Position numbers and translations under genes: made by a program
Shown: positions 31,681-43,036 of the stretch, in pieces
Layout: each line of letters begins with the position of its first letter
Numbering within the stretch: the stretch's first letter is position 1
The notes under the pieces: model-generated
Seen by the model: only the letters and a program-made list of their open reading frames with translations
The model's database searches: none
What the model was told of the DNA's origin: nothing
Assembly: GCA_021292165.1 (NCBI GenBank)
Contig: CM037878.1
Span: 254,373,921 to 254,437,920, forward strand
DNA length: 64,000 nucleotides
From: Shinisaurus crocodilurus
Lineage: Eukaryota; Chordata; Lepidosauria; Squamata; Shinisauridae
Direction of reading: 5' to 3'

Positions 31681-34464
31681 ACCAATAACAAGTGAGCGGG
31701 GTTTGGCTTTCTTGTGGCCAGCTGCCCACCTTCATCCATTGGCCGCTCACCACTCAAGGGACAGAATCATGTTCCCCAAATAGTCTTTCTCAGCTACACT
31801 CCAGTTCTGATTGGATGCTGTCAGAGGAGCTGGGTGAAATATCCGTCTTTGCACAGTCTTTCTGCCACAGTGCACCGGTCCAGTCTTGTACAAGAGCAAT
31901 TCACCCCTATGTTCAAGGGCAGACCATGCTGTTACCTCTTTCCCTGGCTCTTCCCTAGGGCCCCTGTGATGGCAGAACTTACTTGCTCATACCTACTGAA
32001 GGCATTCTTTTTTTATTATTATTTTTCTGGCACATGCATTGTAGTGAACCTTGGGCCCCATTAGGATCTCTGCTGGTAGCATGCTACAGTTTGGCTCATA
32101 TTGGTTAGACACGTAGCACAGTTTGAGGTTTGTAGCAGATGATAAGTTCCATAACTGTTACTTAGAAAAGCATTTTTTTCTTGTGCTTACTTCCAGCCCA
32201 GTGGCTCTTGCTATCTGCAACTTGCTGTGATTGGGTGTCTTCTCTGTGTGTATATGCTTAGTGATTAAGTGGCTTTCCAACCTCGAATCTTACATCATAA
32301 GCCTTGCTCTGTGCCTCAGGATTTTTTTAAAAAAATCTCCCTATGAATTCTTCCCGATATACTCGGCTCCTGCCCTTCTTTAAACTGGTATGTGACTGCT
32401 AGGGCAGAACACAATTTTGCAGCGGTGGGCTCACCAGTGTTATGTGCTGAAGCAATATAAATTCTGCTTGCTATCCTTTTTATACGCACAATGTTCATAT
32501 TAGCCCTGTTTGCCACATCATTAAACTTTGAGCTCCTGTGGAGGATGTTATCTACAATAATCCCTTCCTTGGTCCTTTTCTAAATCACTGCTTCCCGGGC
32601 ACAAATCTAACCACTTACTACAGATCATGATCAGATGATTTAGATTTCCACATTGATGCTACACATTCTGCAATTAGAAAATCCAAATTCTGGAATTGGA
32701 ATAAATAGGTATATTCAAATGTATATAAATGGATGCAGAGTTTCCTTATTTATTTTCCTAATTCATGTAAAAGGAAACCCCTTTTTAATAGCATAATAAA
32801 TTCTGGAGTGAAGGGAATCATATGGTGCAAGGTACCCAGCAGAGCAGATACTATCTAGGGAGAGGAGATAATGATTGATTTGCCTGCCTAACATGAGCTA
32901 TATGGCCTGAGCCCACTGAAAAACATGGCCAGACCAAAGGTTGACAGGCATTGCCCTTTTTCACTGCTCATATACAAAATACATGTGGGGTGGGTGGAGA
33001 GGGAAGCATGCTGTGATCATATCATTTCTTGGGTTGCAGAGTTCTGCTATGGATCAGATCTGGAGCAGTGGTCAGTTTCTGCAGGAAGCAAGGCAGAATG
33101 CAATCAGCACCACGGAAAGATCCAAGTGGTGCTGGGGCTGGAAGCCAAACAGGGTTATCTCTATGTTGGTCTAATGAAGGTTAGAGCAAAACTGAAGCTT
33201 AAATAGGGAGATACTGTCCTTTAGGCTGGTGAGCTCCACCTCTACCTCTACTGATGCTTTGACTCTTAAAGAGGCCTGATCTGTTTGAGCAGCAACGTGG
33301 GAGTGGCTGTGGCATGCTAGTGTCTTCATGGCCCAAGTCCTCAGAGTCTGAGGAGAGTCATGGAGTCTCCTCTAGACACAGGGGAGCTGCTACCTGGGAT
33401 TCCTCCAAAGAACGGTCCTGGGGAGACAGAAGTCTTGCAATGCCTTTCTGTGGCTGAGTCTTCTCCTGCTGTCTCTGGAGCATCTTCTGAGGATGAAGGG
33501 TTGGAATCCTCTGAGAAGGATGGTTTGGAGTGCTGGTCCATGACAGTGGTACACTCACCAGATACCGATAATAATTTATTTTCACACTGAGAGACAAATA
33601 GAAAGCACATCCGCATCCATTATGAGAAGTACACCGGGGATCCTACTTTTGCATTGCATGGATTGCATTGGTCCAATAGATCAATTTCCCCATCACTTGG
33701 TATGCTCATGTGCACACATATCCAGTACTGACCTAGGTGTGTATCTCTGAATCTTCCCTTCCTCACTTGTGAAGGGGTATCCAGTGTGGACCTGCATGTG
33801 CAGAACAGGTTTTATGAGCTCTGTGCATAAAGCCCCTCATATGTATATAAGCCAATTATTGGACTGAAAGCAAATGATTTGTAGGCATAACATCCCCCCC
33901 CCCATGATACCTTGAAAGACAGAAAGCAGAGGCCCATAGGGGCACTGCACTGTACTAGAAGGTGCAGCATGACTATGTATTTTGCAGCATAACTGCAGCT
34001 ATGGAAGATTCTATCGATATCACCCAGATGTGACTCTTCCCTAGTACAACAGAGGTGTGCCCAACTTTGGTAAATGATATTGGGATACGTTTGTATTTTA
34101 GGCCACCTGCCGCCTCATAAGGTTAAAGCTTTGACATCACTTTGCTTGCAAGACTGGGAGTACATAGCAGGGGGAATATGTGCAGCACGAAGCAAGGGGG
34201 GTCCAACTGCTAGAAGATCTGGGTATCTGGGCAGGAGACGCTGTAGGAGTCATCGGATGCTAGTAGAGCTGACAAAGATTGCTTGGAGTGAACTGATGTA
34301 ATAAAGAAATATGTCAGATCCCATTTCAATTAACTGTCTGACCTTAGGCCTCCTACTGAATTTAATGCAGCCTGAGCATGATATCTTCAATACCCAACTG
34401 TTCTCCCAAGATGGTATACAAAATTTCATTAAAACAAAAATAATGTTGTACACAGTGTGGTGTG
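31681..34464. other. No gene recognised
   Basis: Nothing convincing on either strand. The overlapping open frames at 31692-32064, 32925-33206 and 33341-33616 occur on different frames or strands and have no domains. A run of C lies at about 33893-33904. Confidence 0.45.
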
Positions 34465-34503
34465 TACGCCACACTGGCGTACACTGTACGCCAGTGTGGC
34501 GTA
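34465..34503. repeat. Perfect 17-bp inverted repeat at SINE 5' end
   Basis: tacgccacactggcgta (34465-34481), a 5-base spacer cactg, then the exact complement tacgccagtgtggcgta (34487-34503). The right arm is the 5' end of the SINE that follows. The SINE start therefore has an inverted copy of itself directly upstream, as if the nascent strand snapped back during insertion. Confidence 0.95.
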
Positions 34504-34735
34504 GTGGTGAGAGTGTTGGACTAGGACTCGGGAGATCCGGGTTCTATTCCCCGCTCGGCCATGAAACTCACTGGGTGACTTTGGGCCAGTCACTGCCTCT
34601 CAGCCTAACCTACTTCACAGGGTTGTTGTGAGGATAAAATGGAGAGGAGGAGGAGGAGGACTATGTAAGCCACCTTGAGTTCCTTGCAGGATAAAAGGCG
34701 GGGTATAAATATAATAAAATAAATAAATAAAGTAT
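34487..34735 (+). mobile_element. tRNA-derived SINE (Sauria type)
   Basis: Well-preserved copy with a near-complete tRNA-like head (ccagtgtggcgtagtggtga, B box gggttctattcccc) and body (gggtgactttgggccagtca). The tail is gccaccttgagttccttgca plus AATA repeats. The tail closely resembles the L2 3' end at 43037-43110. Preceded by the inverted copy of its own start. Confidence 0.9.
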
Positions 34736-34844
34736 AATAATCCAGTTCGAAGCACAATACACAAACTGAGGAGAAGCTATCAATTAATCCCAGCAATTTG
34801 TAAAAAGTGGACTGGAATAAAAATGTTTTAAACTTTTTCTTTAG

Positions 34845-35978
34845 GTTTTGTCAGAGAGTACCATTGTGGCTATCAGCACAAGAAGCCCATCATAGAAGAG
34901 AAATGTTAAGTAAATACAGTTGGTTGACATATCGCGATTTGCTGAAGTTTTCACAAGATGAATGTAAAATAAAATCAAGAGAAGAATTGATAAAAGAAGG
35001 CCATACATGTCAATGGTTTTCCTATTTACAGATGGTAGAAAGGTTTAAAGTTGATAAAAGGTTGTATGATTTTGAACAGAGTGTATCTGACTTTGAAAGG
35101 GAATTATGTCTAAATGATGAACATCTTATTTCAAGAATGTATAAGCTTTTGTTGAAATTTGAAACTGAGGAAGAGCAAGTGAAGGAATGTATGATAAAAT
35201 GGGCTCAAAATTTTGGCTATAATATATTAATGACACAATGGGAAAACATGTGGTTAAAAGGTTTGAAATTTACTTTATGCTCTAGTCTTAAAGAAAATTT
35301 TTATAAGATGATGTATCGTTGGTATTTGTCGCCGAAGAAATTGGCTAGAATGTATAGCGGTGCATCAGATATATGTTGGAAATGTGAACAACAGGAAGGA
35401 ACCTTTTATCATATGTGGTGGACATGTAAGAAAGCTAAAAGATTTTGGGTTGAAATTCATTTATTAATGCAAAAGATTTTAAAGATTACTTTTCAATTGA
35501 AACCAGAGGCTTTTCTATTGGGAATAATGGACAGTCAGCTAGAAAGAAGATATGGAACTTTATTTTTATACATGACAACGGCAGCGAGACTACTGCACAG
35601 AAATGGAAAGGTCCAGCAGTGCCTACGACAGAAGAATGGTTGGTCAAGATGCTGGAGCTGGCAGAGATGGCCAAACTTACATCACTAATTAGAGAAAGGA
35701 CAACAACTGCGTTTATTATTGAGTGGAAACCTCTAATTGACTTTTTGCAGAGACTGGAAAATAATGATTTGTTTGTTTGTGGATTTATGGAGTAATGTGA
35801 ATTTGGGACAACGGGAAGAAAGAGATTTTTCATTCGGATTATCGAGTAAGAAAAATTATTGTTACCTATATTTGCTGTAGAAGAAAATCGGAGGTCTATT
35901 TTGTTTTGTTAATTGTTATATGTTTGATATTATGTGTTTGTTTCATATAGAAATAAAAAATTGAAAGATAAAAAAAAA
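34845..35978 (+). mobile_element. L1 LINE, ORF2 C-terminus, 3' UTR and poly(A)
   Basis: An open frame from 34845 to about 35590 encodes the C-terminal part of L1 ORF2. It includes the L1 cysteine-rich motif: CWKC, eight residues, His in FYHMWWTC, then Cys (about 35373-35426). A frameshift at about 35590-35600, after TTAARLL, moves the frame. The new frame continues (AQKWKGPAVPTTEEWLVKML) to TAA at 35793-35795. A short AT-rich 3' UTR and an A-rich tail (35966-35976) follow. Endonuclease and reverse-transcriptase domains are absent through 5' truncation. The frame is otherwise clean, so the insertion is fairly young. I found no convincing target duplication. Confidence 0.9.
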
Positions 35979-36424
35979 AGAATGTCTAAGATGGGGCCAC
36001 ATGCATTTTCTGGAGGAGAGAATGCCAGAATTGAGGGGCCAACACTAAAAAAAGGCCCTGTACCCAGTGCCCATCAACCTAAATCTCTAAATAATGGGCC
36101 AGAGAACAGGTTTTTAGTAACTGATCATAAAGCCCAAGCAGGGTTGTCCTTCAGAAAATGTAATCCAACACCATTTGGGGTAGGGGTGGGCAGCTATGGG
36201 AGGTTTGGGGGCCATTTTCACCCCCCTGAACCCTTCCCCTGTGGGGTGCGCTGAGAAGGGGGAAATAATAAAAATATTTTTTAAATGGGCAGTTTGCTGC
36301 TGAAATGTGGTGGAAAACCACATCATAGTGCTCTATAGTCACTAGGGAGCATAATTTCATTTGTCTAATTTTTAAATCAGGGCATGACAGTGGGAAGCAG
36401 TGCCTCATGTGGAAGGGATCTAAT
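35979..36424. other. No gene or repeat recognised
   Basis: Mixed sequence after the L1 poly(A) tail. The open frame at 35934-36254 starts within the L1 tail and is not supported. Confidence 0.45.
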
Positions 36425-37285
36425 TAATCAGTGTCTTCCAAGACTGCCTGGAGCTGGCAAGACATCACCCATTCTAGGACCTTGCTAAAAATGCTAAATT
36501 TGACATGAAGTGATAATTTTCTAGTTCGCGTGAATCCTAACTTGGCTTCCTTAGCAGTTGTTTTATCACTGCCACCTTCAGAGTGGCTGGAACTACACTG
36601 CTCCTTAGTGAAGCATTTACCACCCCCGAAGCCCAAAGTGACAGCCCAGCCCTGGCAGAGTTTATAAGCCAGGAGGGGCATAGATCCAAAGAGCAAGTTG
36701 TAGGCCTTACCCCTCCATCCAACATGCCAACATCCTCAGGCTGCACAAGCTGCATCCATCTCTGATTCCACCAAAACTATGGCATCCAAGCTGGAGTGAA
36801 GACAAAGCAATTTTTCTGCAAATCATAAATTGGTCAAAATGGGCCTTTGGGCATTGGTTTTCTGGGTCTCTACTAAGCAGGGCCCCCACCACTCTTTGCT
36901 GCCACTGTGCAGATGTGATGGTGGCAGAGAAATAAGCTTTCTTTTCCACCATCACTGCCAAGTAGGCCCTCAAATGGCTCTAATCTATGTTTGTTCATAT
37001 TCACTCTGAGATATCCGCCATCTATTCTTCAATCATTGACCGCGCCATTTCATTATCCACAGCTCCTCAGAATATCAACAAGCTGAATTGACTCTGTCTT
37101 CACTGAGGACATTTGTGAGTGATTGTATCAATGGCCCTGGTCATCTCATGATTCCAAGAGTGATTTAGGATCTCAAGAGGACTGCCAGTCAAATCTGCAG
37201 GAAAATCCTCCCAGGAACATCAGGTAACCCTCAGGATTTATCAGTCTCTAGGGGTGGCCAATAAAATTTGGTAGCATACATTCCA
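36425..37285 (-). mobile_element. L2 LINE, 5' part of ORF2, antisense and decayed
   Basis: On the minus strand the linker between endonuclease and reverse transcriptase of L2 is visible: VQPEDVGMLDGGVRPTTCSL, DLCPSWLINSARAGLSLWAS and ATLKVAVIKQLLRKPS. Across a frameshift it continues to KVLEWVMSCQLQAVLEDTD, where the copy stops at 36425. Further upstream the word attctgaggagctg also occurs in the L2 at 55610. Several frameshifts; non-functional. Similarity may extend beyond 37285, but I cannot place the end. Confidence 0.75.
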
Positions 37286-39070
37286 AAATCAATCTGATAG
37301 TGAACCATTGATGACAACAGTCATTTTTTTCTCCCGCACCCACAGATCAACCCCTCACCCCAGTACAGAAGACCAAGTCCAACGTGTGCCACATGTTGGA
37401 TTAGATATAATTTGAGACATGCCAATGGTGGCCATGAAATCCTGAGCTGCACCAAACAAGGCATGGGGTCCTTAACACCATATCCAAGTCCACCTTCACC
37501 CCCTCAGGCATTGTATAGTGAACCCCACCCTGAGATTTTACTTGCCTTGTTGACCAATTCCAACAGCCTTGCTTTTGGTGCATTTGTCTGGATAATTCTT
37601 GTTTCCTCTGATTTAGCACACAGGAAAAAGCATTAGTAACACTCTTGGTTTTAAATGAACACTATTAATATCCGCCTCTGCAAGGGACTGTGGGATAATT
37701 TTGATAAATGTGGCTCAGAAGCTGATCTGACAAGAGTCTAGTGCAAAGCTTGTATGTTCATAGCCCATCTCTGCATATACTGAAGGGTGCACAGTAGGCG
37801 TGGAACACAACATGGAGTTTGGGGTGATGACAAGGTCGATGGGGCGGAGAAGGCTCAGTGATTCTGTACATTAAGCAGAAGGTACTTGAAATGATACTGA
37901 AATGTCTGAAAATATTAGGAACATCAGCATGGAATTTTCAAAATGGGATGAAGCTTGAAAATATATAGGAATGCAATGTGGGGGGAAAGATCTAAAACAG
38001 AGATGCTGAAGCATTACTTTCCATATTACTTTGGAACACTGATGGATGTGCTCTTGCAAGCCCATTCATGTCTCAATGCACATGAAAATATGATTTAGGT
38101 ACTGTGATGCCCCCTTAAAAAAAAAAAGGCATGTAAGCTCTAGAACTACTTCTGGAAACTCCCTTCTTTCAGAAATGGATATGTACAGTTCTTTCCCAAG
38201 TTTACATACCCAACTCTCTTTAAAAAGTAATGTTGGAACTGGCTGAGTGAGAGAGAGACATTGGTTACAGAAAAAGCGAGATAGTAAACAAAGTAGACCT
38301 GGTCCAATGACTAGGGCTCTGCCACAAATGTCTCAATTGCCCTTGGCTGTGTGACTTCATCTGTACATTCTCCACTTTCTCCTTTGTAAAATGAACTGTT
38401 AGTAATTTCTCAGAGATATGAACAATTCGGATAGTAGATGATGGAGGTCCATAAAGCTTAAATGGAAGGTACTTGGTAAACCTTGCATTCAGCAACAGCT
38501 GATTAGTATGGAAAATCAAAGTGATGTTAGGGATGTGCATCAGATTCAGATGAAGCCTGACGCCGCCCAAGCAGAATTAGACTGCTTCAGTCTGGTTCTG
38601 GTGCTTCCTAAGGCAAAGTGGGCTTCCCTCTGAAGCCACCAGAACCAAAGCCAGAGCCAAATAAGGGTCTGTTACCAACTTGTATTTCAGACATGTGGGA
38701 GAAGTGGGAGATGAAGAAACCATATGTCTCCTGCAAATAGCATCTTTTAGTTTCATTTCTCTCAGTTGTACAAAGTAGTAATTTGGGAGTAGGAAGTGAA
38801 ATGAAAGGTTCTGCATGTGTGTTGGGGTGGGGTGCGGGTCACTTGGCTTCAACTTCTGTTTATTCATGATTACATTCTTTCTGCTTTAATTCAAAGCTTC
38901 TCTCAGACTTTTTCCTGCAAAATATTTCTCTTTGAGACACGCTTTGATTTCGCAGTCATTCGCTGTTGTTCTCCCTGTGTGTCTTTGTATAGAATCACAT
39001 AGTGAATCCGTTTCCCCCTTCCCTAGGAAAAAGAAACTAAATAATCTTTCCTCCCTCCCCTTATTGAACT
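37286..39070. other. No gene recognised
   Basis: 37320-37640 may belong to the L2 5' region above, but I cannot confirm it. Near 38528 the word tagggatgtgcatcag resembles the left end of the candidate element at 10650, without a matching right end. An A run lies at 38116-38127. Confidence 0.4.
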
Positions 39071-39107
39071 TTGGTTGTTGTTGTTGGTGTTGTTGTTGTT
39101 GTTGTTG
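39071..39107. repeat. (GTT)n microsatellite
   Basis: About eleven TTG units with one variant (ggtg). Confidence 0.95.
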
Positions 39108-39399
39108 AATTCCAAATCTATTTTGGTTCCATTCTCCTTTTGTTCCTGGTTTCATTCAGAACATTATGCATTACAGTAATTTTACTAATTACAGTTTATA
39201 ATATTGTTATTTATTTATTTATTTATTTATTCGCTTTTCTCCTGAAATTCTCTCTGTTTTGTGAGTATTAGGCAGGCAGTTCAATCCAACAGTGTAGCGC
39301 AAAGATGGGACTATGAGATGCCATTCTTCCAATGCCACCACGCTTCACTATGAAAGGGCCTTAAATGGGGTTTTAAGCATCATAGCTCCCTAGCCCCTG

Positions 39400-39780
39400 C
39401 ATCTATCCTTCTGAAACTTTGCAGATTTCTTGCCTGGAGATTCATCTATGATGTGTGTCATTTTCATACATATTGACCAAAAAACCACAGGAGGAAGGAA
39501 GTGGATGTGATGTGAATCGCTTCTTCCAAAGCATTTGAGGAGTCCATTTCCACATGAACTGCCATGACTATCTTTCTGAAACTTTACAGGTTTCTTACTT
39601 AGGGAAACCTCTGGGTTGTCTGTTATTTTCAGAAAACTGAAAGGTACTGTTACACACTTATCCACAAGGAACACAGGGGGATAAGTGTGCCCTCTTTTGG
39701 ATACCTTCAAAATGTCAAGGCTGCTATTGCACAAAAACCTCTGCAGCTATTGTTCTGAAGTTCAGAGGTTTAGATTTGAC
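39400..39780. repeat. Diverged internal tandem units, about 165 bp
   Basis: The word ctatccttctgaaactttgc (near 39409) recurs as ctatctttctgaaactttac (near 39568), and more weakly as ctattgttctgaagttcaga (near 39747). Each is followed by a similar stretch (agatttcttgcct, aggtttcttactt). This is an old internally repetitive element of unknown family. Confidence 0.55.
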
Positions 39781-40050
39781 TCTGGATGGGATAGTACTCC
39801 CCCTGAAGGGCCAAGTACGCAGTCTGAGAATGCTCCTGGGCTCAATGCTGTCTCTGGAGGGGCAAGTAGCGTTGGATATCAGGAGCAAATTTTACCGGCC
39901 TAGGCTGGTTTGACAGCTTCAATCCTATCTAGAGAAAGCTGACCTAGCCACAGTGACACATGTCTTGGTTAGATTACTGTAGTGTGCTCTACATGGGTCT
40001 GCTCTTGAAGATGATTTGGAAACTGCAACTGGCACAGAATTTCCTATAAT
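39765..40050 (+). mobile_element. L2 LINE fragment
   Basis: Old copy of the region after the reverse transcriptase. The words actccccctgaagggccaag (LPLKGQ), gctggtttgacagcttcaat, gcctagc-like cagtgacacatgtcttggtt and ctgctcttgaagatgatttg match the L2 copies at 17215 and 55610. Frames are broken. It may overlap the end of the tandem units above. Confidence 0.65.
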
Positions 40051-40055
40051 TTCCT

Positions 40056-40982
40056 CCCCACAGGGCCAACAGTAACTTGCAAAGAGGGGGTTGTTTTAGA
40101 ATGAGAAAACAGTATGGGGGGGGGGGTTAAGACCCCTTTCCCCAGCATTAGTTAAAAACAACAAAATATCAGGAGATGGAAGTTCTCCCACATAAGGTGT
40201 AGTTTGTGCCATTTGTCTTTAGTAGAAAGGCAGGGTACAAATAAACAAATAGATAATTTTTTGGTGCTGCAAAGTCTTTCTGCATGGGAGTGCAACTGTT
40301 TTGCTTTTACCATTGTGTGGCTGCTGCTGTTTGCCAGCAGCTGTCGGAGCTGTCTCCATCTGGTAGAGAGATCAGAATCTATTAAGTAAAGAGAAGGATT
40401 GTCTGGAACAGGAGTTCATGGGAGCAGGCAGGCTCAAGCTGGGCCAGCATAATTTCACCTTTCTAAGGAAAAAAAGAGCCACCCATCCCTCCCCCACTCC
40501 AAAAACTCCGCTGCCTATTGAGCAATTGTTTCTGCACTGCAACTCAACTCTAATTGATCCGGACACCGCAGCTAATTTTCTCTCAGACATCTGTTAACAC
40601 ACATTAGTGTATGTCATTAAGTAGGAAAGCACAGTTTAAATGGAAGGGGCAGAGCTCAAAGGCCCTGTGTTTGGGGAGGCAAGAACAGGAGGCGGGGTGG
40701 GGGGGATGACAACAGGGTGGAGAATGTTTGCACACCCATGTTGTAACTGGGTAGTGGAGAAGGAGGGGCTTAACTAATGTTAGATGCTTCTGAGTAGCAG
40801 TCTAATCTATTAAGCTGAACAAGCTTGTTTGCAGATGAAATAGAGCACGTATGAGCCTTGAGAATCCTACAAACTATAAACAAAACTGTCAGTTAAGGAT
40901 GAAGCCTAGGTAGCAGCATTCTTCTACCAGGTCAGACTATTTGTCTGTCTTGCCCAATATTATCTACTCTGGCTGGCAGAGG
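40056..40982. other. No gene recognised
   Basis: Contains a G run near 40117-40126. Short open frames only. Confidence 0.45.
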
Positions 40983-41170
40983 GACATAGGAAGCTGCTGT
41001 ATACTGAGTCAGACCATGGGTCCATCTAGCCCAGTGTTGTCAACACTGAGTGGAAGTGGTTTTCCAGGGTTTCAGGCAAGAGTTTTTCCATCCCTACCTA
41101 GAGATGCTGGGGATTGAACCTGGGACTTTCTGCATGCAAAGCAGGTGCTCTACCACTAAGCCACACCCCC
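40983..41170 (-). mobile_element. tRNA-derived SINE with CR1/L3-like tail, copy 2
   Basis: On the minus strand the head reads gtggcttagtggtagagcac (A-box region), then caggttcaatccccagcatc (B box). The tail is gctagatggacccatggtct, then cttcctatgtccc. This is the best-preserved copy of the family in the window. Confidence 0.85.
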
Positions 41171-41174
41171 TCAC

Positions 41175-41300
41175 AGGTCTCCAGGGTCTCAGAGAAGGGT
41201 CTTTCCCATCACGTGCTCCCTGACCCATTTAACTGGAGATGACAAGGATTCTGCATACAAAGCATGCCTTTGTACTCAAAACTGAGCTCTGGTCCCTCCC
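41175..41300 (-). mobile_element. Partial second copy of the same SINE
   Basis: Shares gggtctcagagaagggtctt, gcatacaaagcatgccttt and ctgagctctggtccctcc with the family, in the same orientation as the copy immediately before it. Strongly diverged and lacking the 3' tail. Confidence 0.45.
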
Positions 41301-41367
41301 TCCCCAAACCTAAATGAAACAGCATATCTTATTTTGATTTTTTCCTTTCATTTTTGTCAGTTGTCAT

Positions 41368-41625
41368 AACAAGAGCTATTCTCAGTCAGATCAAGGGTCC
41401 ATCTAATCCAGCTTTCTACTCACACAGTGGCCAACTAGCTGCCTGTGGGAAGCCTACAAGTAGGACGTGAATGCAATAGCACTGTCCCACTCCTGTTCCC
41501 CAGCAATAGCACCATCCCACTCCTGTTATACAGAGGCATAGTGCTTCTGATACTGGAGGGTGGTATATAGCATCATGACTAGTAGCCATTGATAGCTGTA
41601 TCCTCTGTATGAATCTGTCCAATAT
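41368..41625 (-). mobile_element. CR1 (L3-like) 3' fragment, antisense
   Basis: On the minus strand it reads ggctactagtcatgatgcta, then tatcagaagcactatgcctc. Further on come gtaggcttcccacaggcagc and tagttggccactgtgtgagt, then gctggattagatggaccctt. This is the same 3' region as 61980-62366, older and lacking the final bases. Confidence 0.75.
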
Positions 41626-41639
41626 TTATTTCATTTAAA

Positions 41640-41790
41640 TTTTATTTATGTATTTATTTAAAAGATTTCTTGGCCACCTTTCAGGGCAGAAGCCCTCCCA
41701 AAGCAGTGTACAACAATAAAACACATAAAACCAATACAATATTAAGAGTGATTTTAAAAAAGACAATAAAACAGTAAGAAAACAACAGTA
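41640..41790 (-). mobile_element. L2 3' tail fragment, antisense
   Basis: The minus-strand word gggagggcttctgccctgaa and the following aaggtggccaagaaatcttt match the tail of the L2 at 58905-59030 (gggagggctcctgccctgaa). No coding part remains. Confidence 0.6.
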
Positions 41791-41828
41791 AATATAGTGG
41801 TCACAGAGATTGTGTTGATTTTACAAAG

Positions 41829-41952
41829 CAGGGGTGGACAAACTCTGGCTCTCTTGCAACTTCCATTGCCCCTCACCATTGATTATGCTGGCTAGGGCTG
41901 ATGGGAGTTCCAATCTAGTAATATCTGGAGCACCACAAGTTTCCCACCCCTG
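41829..41952. mobile_element. hAT-like MITE
   Basis: Left end caggggtggacaaactctgg; the right end complemented is caggggtgggaaacttgtgg. Flanks ttacaaag and ctacagaa match at 5 of 8 positions, consistent with an old 8-bp target duplication. The middle (ggctagggctgatgggagtt) resembles family A. It directly abuts a CR1 fragment on the right. Confidence 0.7.
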
Positions 41953-42078
41953 CTACAGAAGTTTTTAAGCAGAGGCTGGATGGCCACCTACCAGGGAAGC
42001 TGCAGTAGTGGATCTCCTGCATTGGCCAGGGGCAAGGTAGGTGACCTTTGAGGTCCCTTCCAATTCTATGCTTCCATA
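41953..42078 (+). mobile_element. CR1 3' end fragment
   Basis: Words cagaggctggatggccacct, tggatctcctgcattggcca and gaggtcccttccaattctat match a CR1 3' terminus of the type at 31560-31680. Only about 120 bp survive. The hAT-like element may have landed in it. Confidence 0.65.
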
Positions 42079-42981
42079 TCAGGGATAGGGAACCATTGGC
42101 CTGTGGAGTGGATCTGGCCCCATTCCCTCCTTGGCCCCTCTCCAGTAGTCAACACCACCCACCTTCACTGGCTTTTCCTGGCAGGAGTGTGGTTGGTTGT
42201 ACAATGCCTGAGCTGAGATTTAAACTTGGGACTTCCCAGATTACAGCACACACATCTATTGCCACTATATTGCACCAGCTCTCAGGTTGTTACCCCAACA
42301 GTAAGGACATGGTTCAAGTACATATGTAGTTGATCTTATTTCACTTTCCCATCCAAATTTGGAAACTCAAAACAATTCCAAAGAATTCTCCACAAAATTT
42401 CATGGTCAATGGTATCAAAGCCACTGAGAGGAACTGGAGAATCAATTGGGTCACACTCATCCTGTTGATCTCAAGATGAAGCCAATCCCTTTAGCAACCA
42501 AGGTAGTGTCTTGTCCCCAAACCCAGACAGCAGCTCAAATGAACTGGTTAGAAATTGGCTCTGTCCAGAAATGTTTTGAACTGTGATGCAGAAGAGAAGA
42601 GTGGATTCAGCTCTTTGCCTTTATCTCGTTATCTGTATAGTCATACATGTATTGAAGATTGGAGTATTCTTTCACCAAAAAGCTCCTTGTTGCCAAAAAT
42701 TTAGCATGTCTTTTCTGGGCTTACATTTTAAAATCTCTATTCTCATTCAGTTCTTCATCTCATTTGATTATAACACTCCCCCCACCCCCAAACATCCTTC
42801 AAGGCCATAATTCTCTATTTTGGATGGGCAATAGAATCGGTTTTCAACAAGACTTTTCAGAGTCCTCTCTGCTTGCTCAAGATTGGATTGCTGTGTTTGT
42901 TTGATATTTCTTACTTGTAGGAAGGGAGGGGATCCAACTTTTTTTTTTAAAATGCCTGAGTGAACAAACTGAATGGCAGAA
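42079..42981. other. No gene recognised
   Basis: Near 42200-42280 the words gatttaaacttgggacttcc and tattgccactatattgcacc suggest an old antisense tRNA-SINE. The rest is unassigned. Confidence 0.4.
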
Positions 42982-43035
<54 letters not shown>

Positions 43036-43036
43036 T
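42982..43036. repeat. (ATT)n at an L2 3' end
   Basis: About eighteen ATT units forming the terminal tail of the minus-strand L2 that follows. Confidence 0.95.

Noticed and set aside
34807..35688. 293-codon open frame as a host gene
   Set aside because: C-terminal part of L1 ORF2 with the L1 cysteine-rich motif, followed by poly(A).
40983..41170. tRNA gene (A and B boxes visible on the minus strand)
   Set aside because: No complete cloverleaf or acceptor stem, and it continues into a SINE body with a CR1-like tail.
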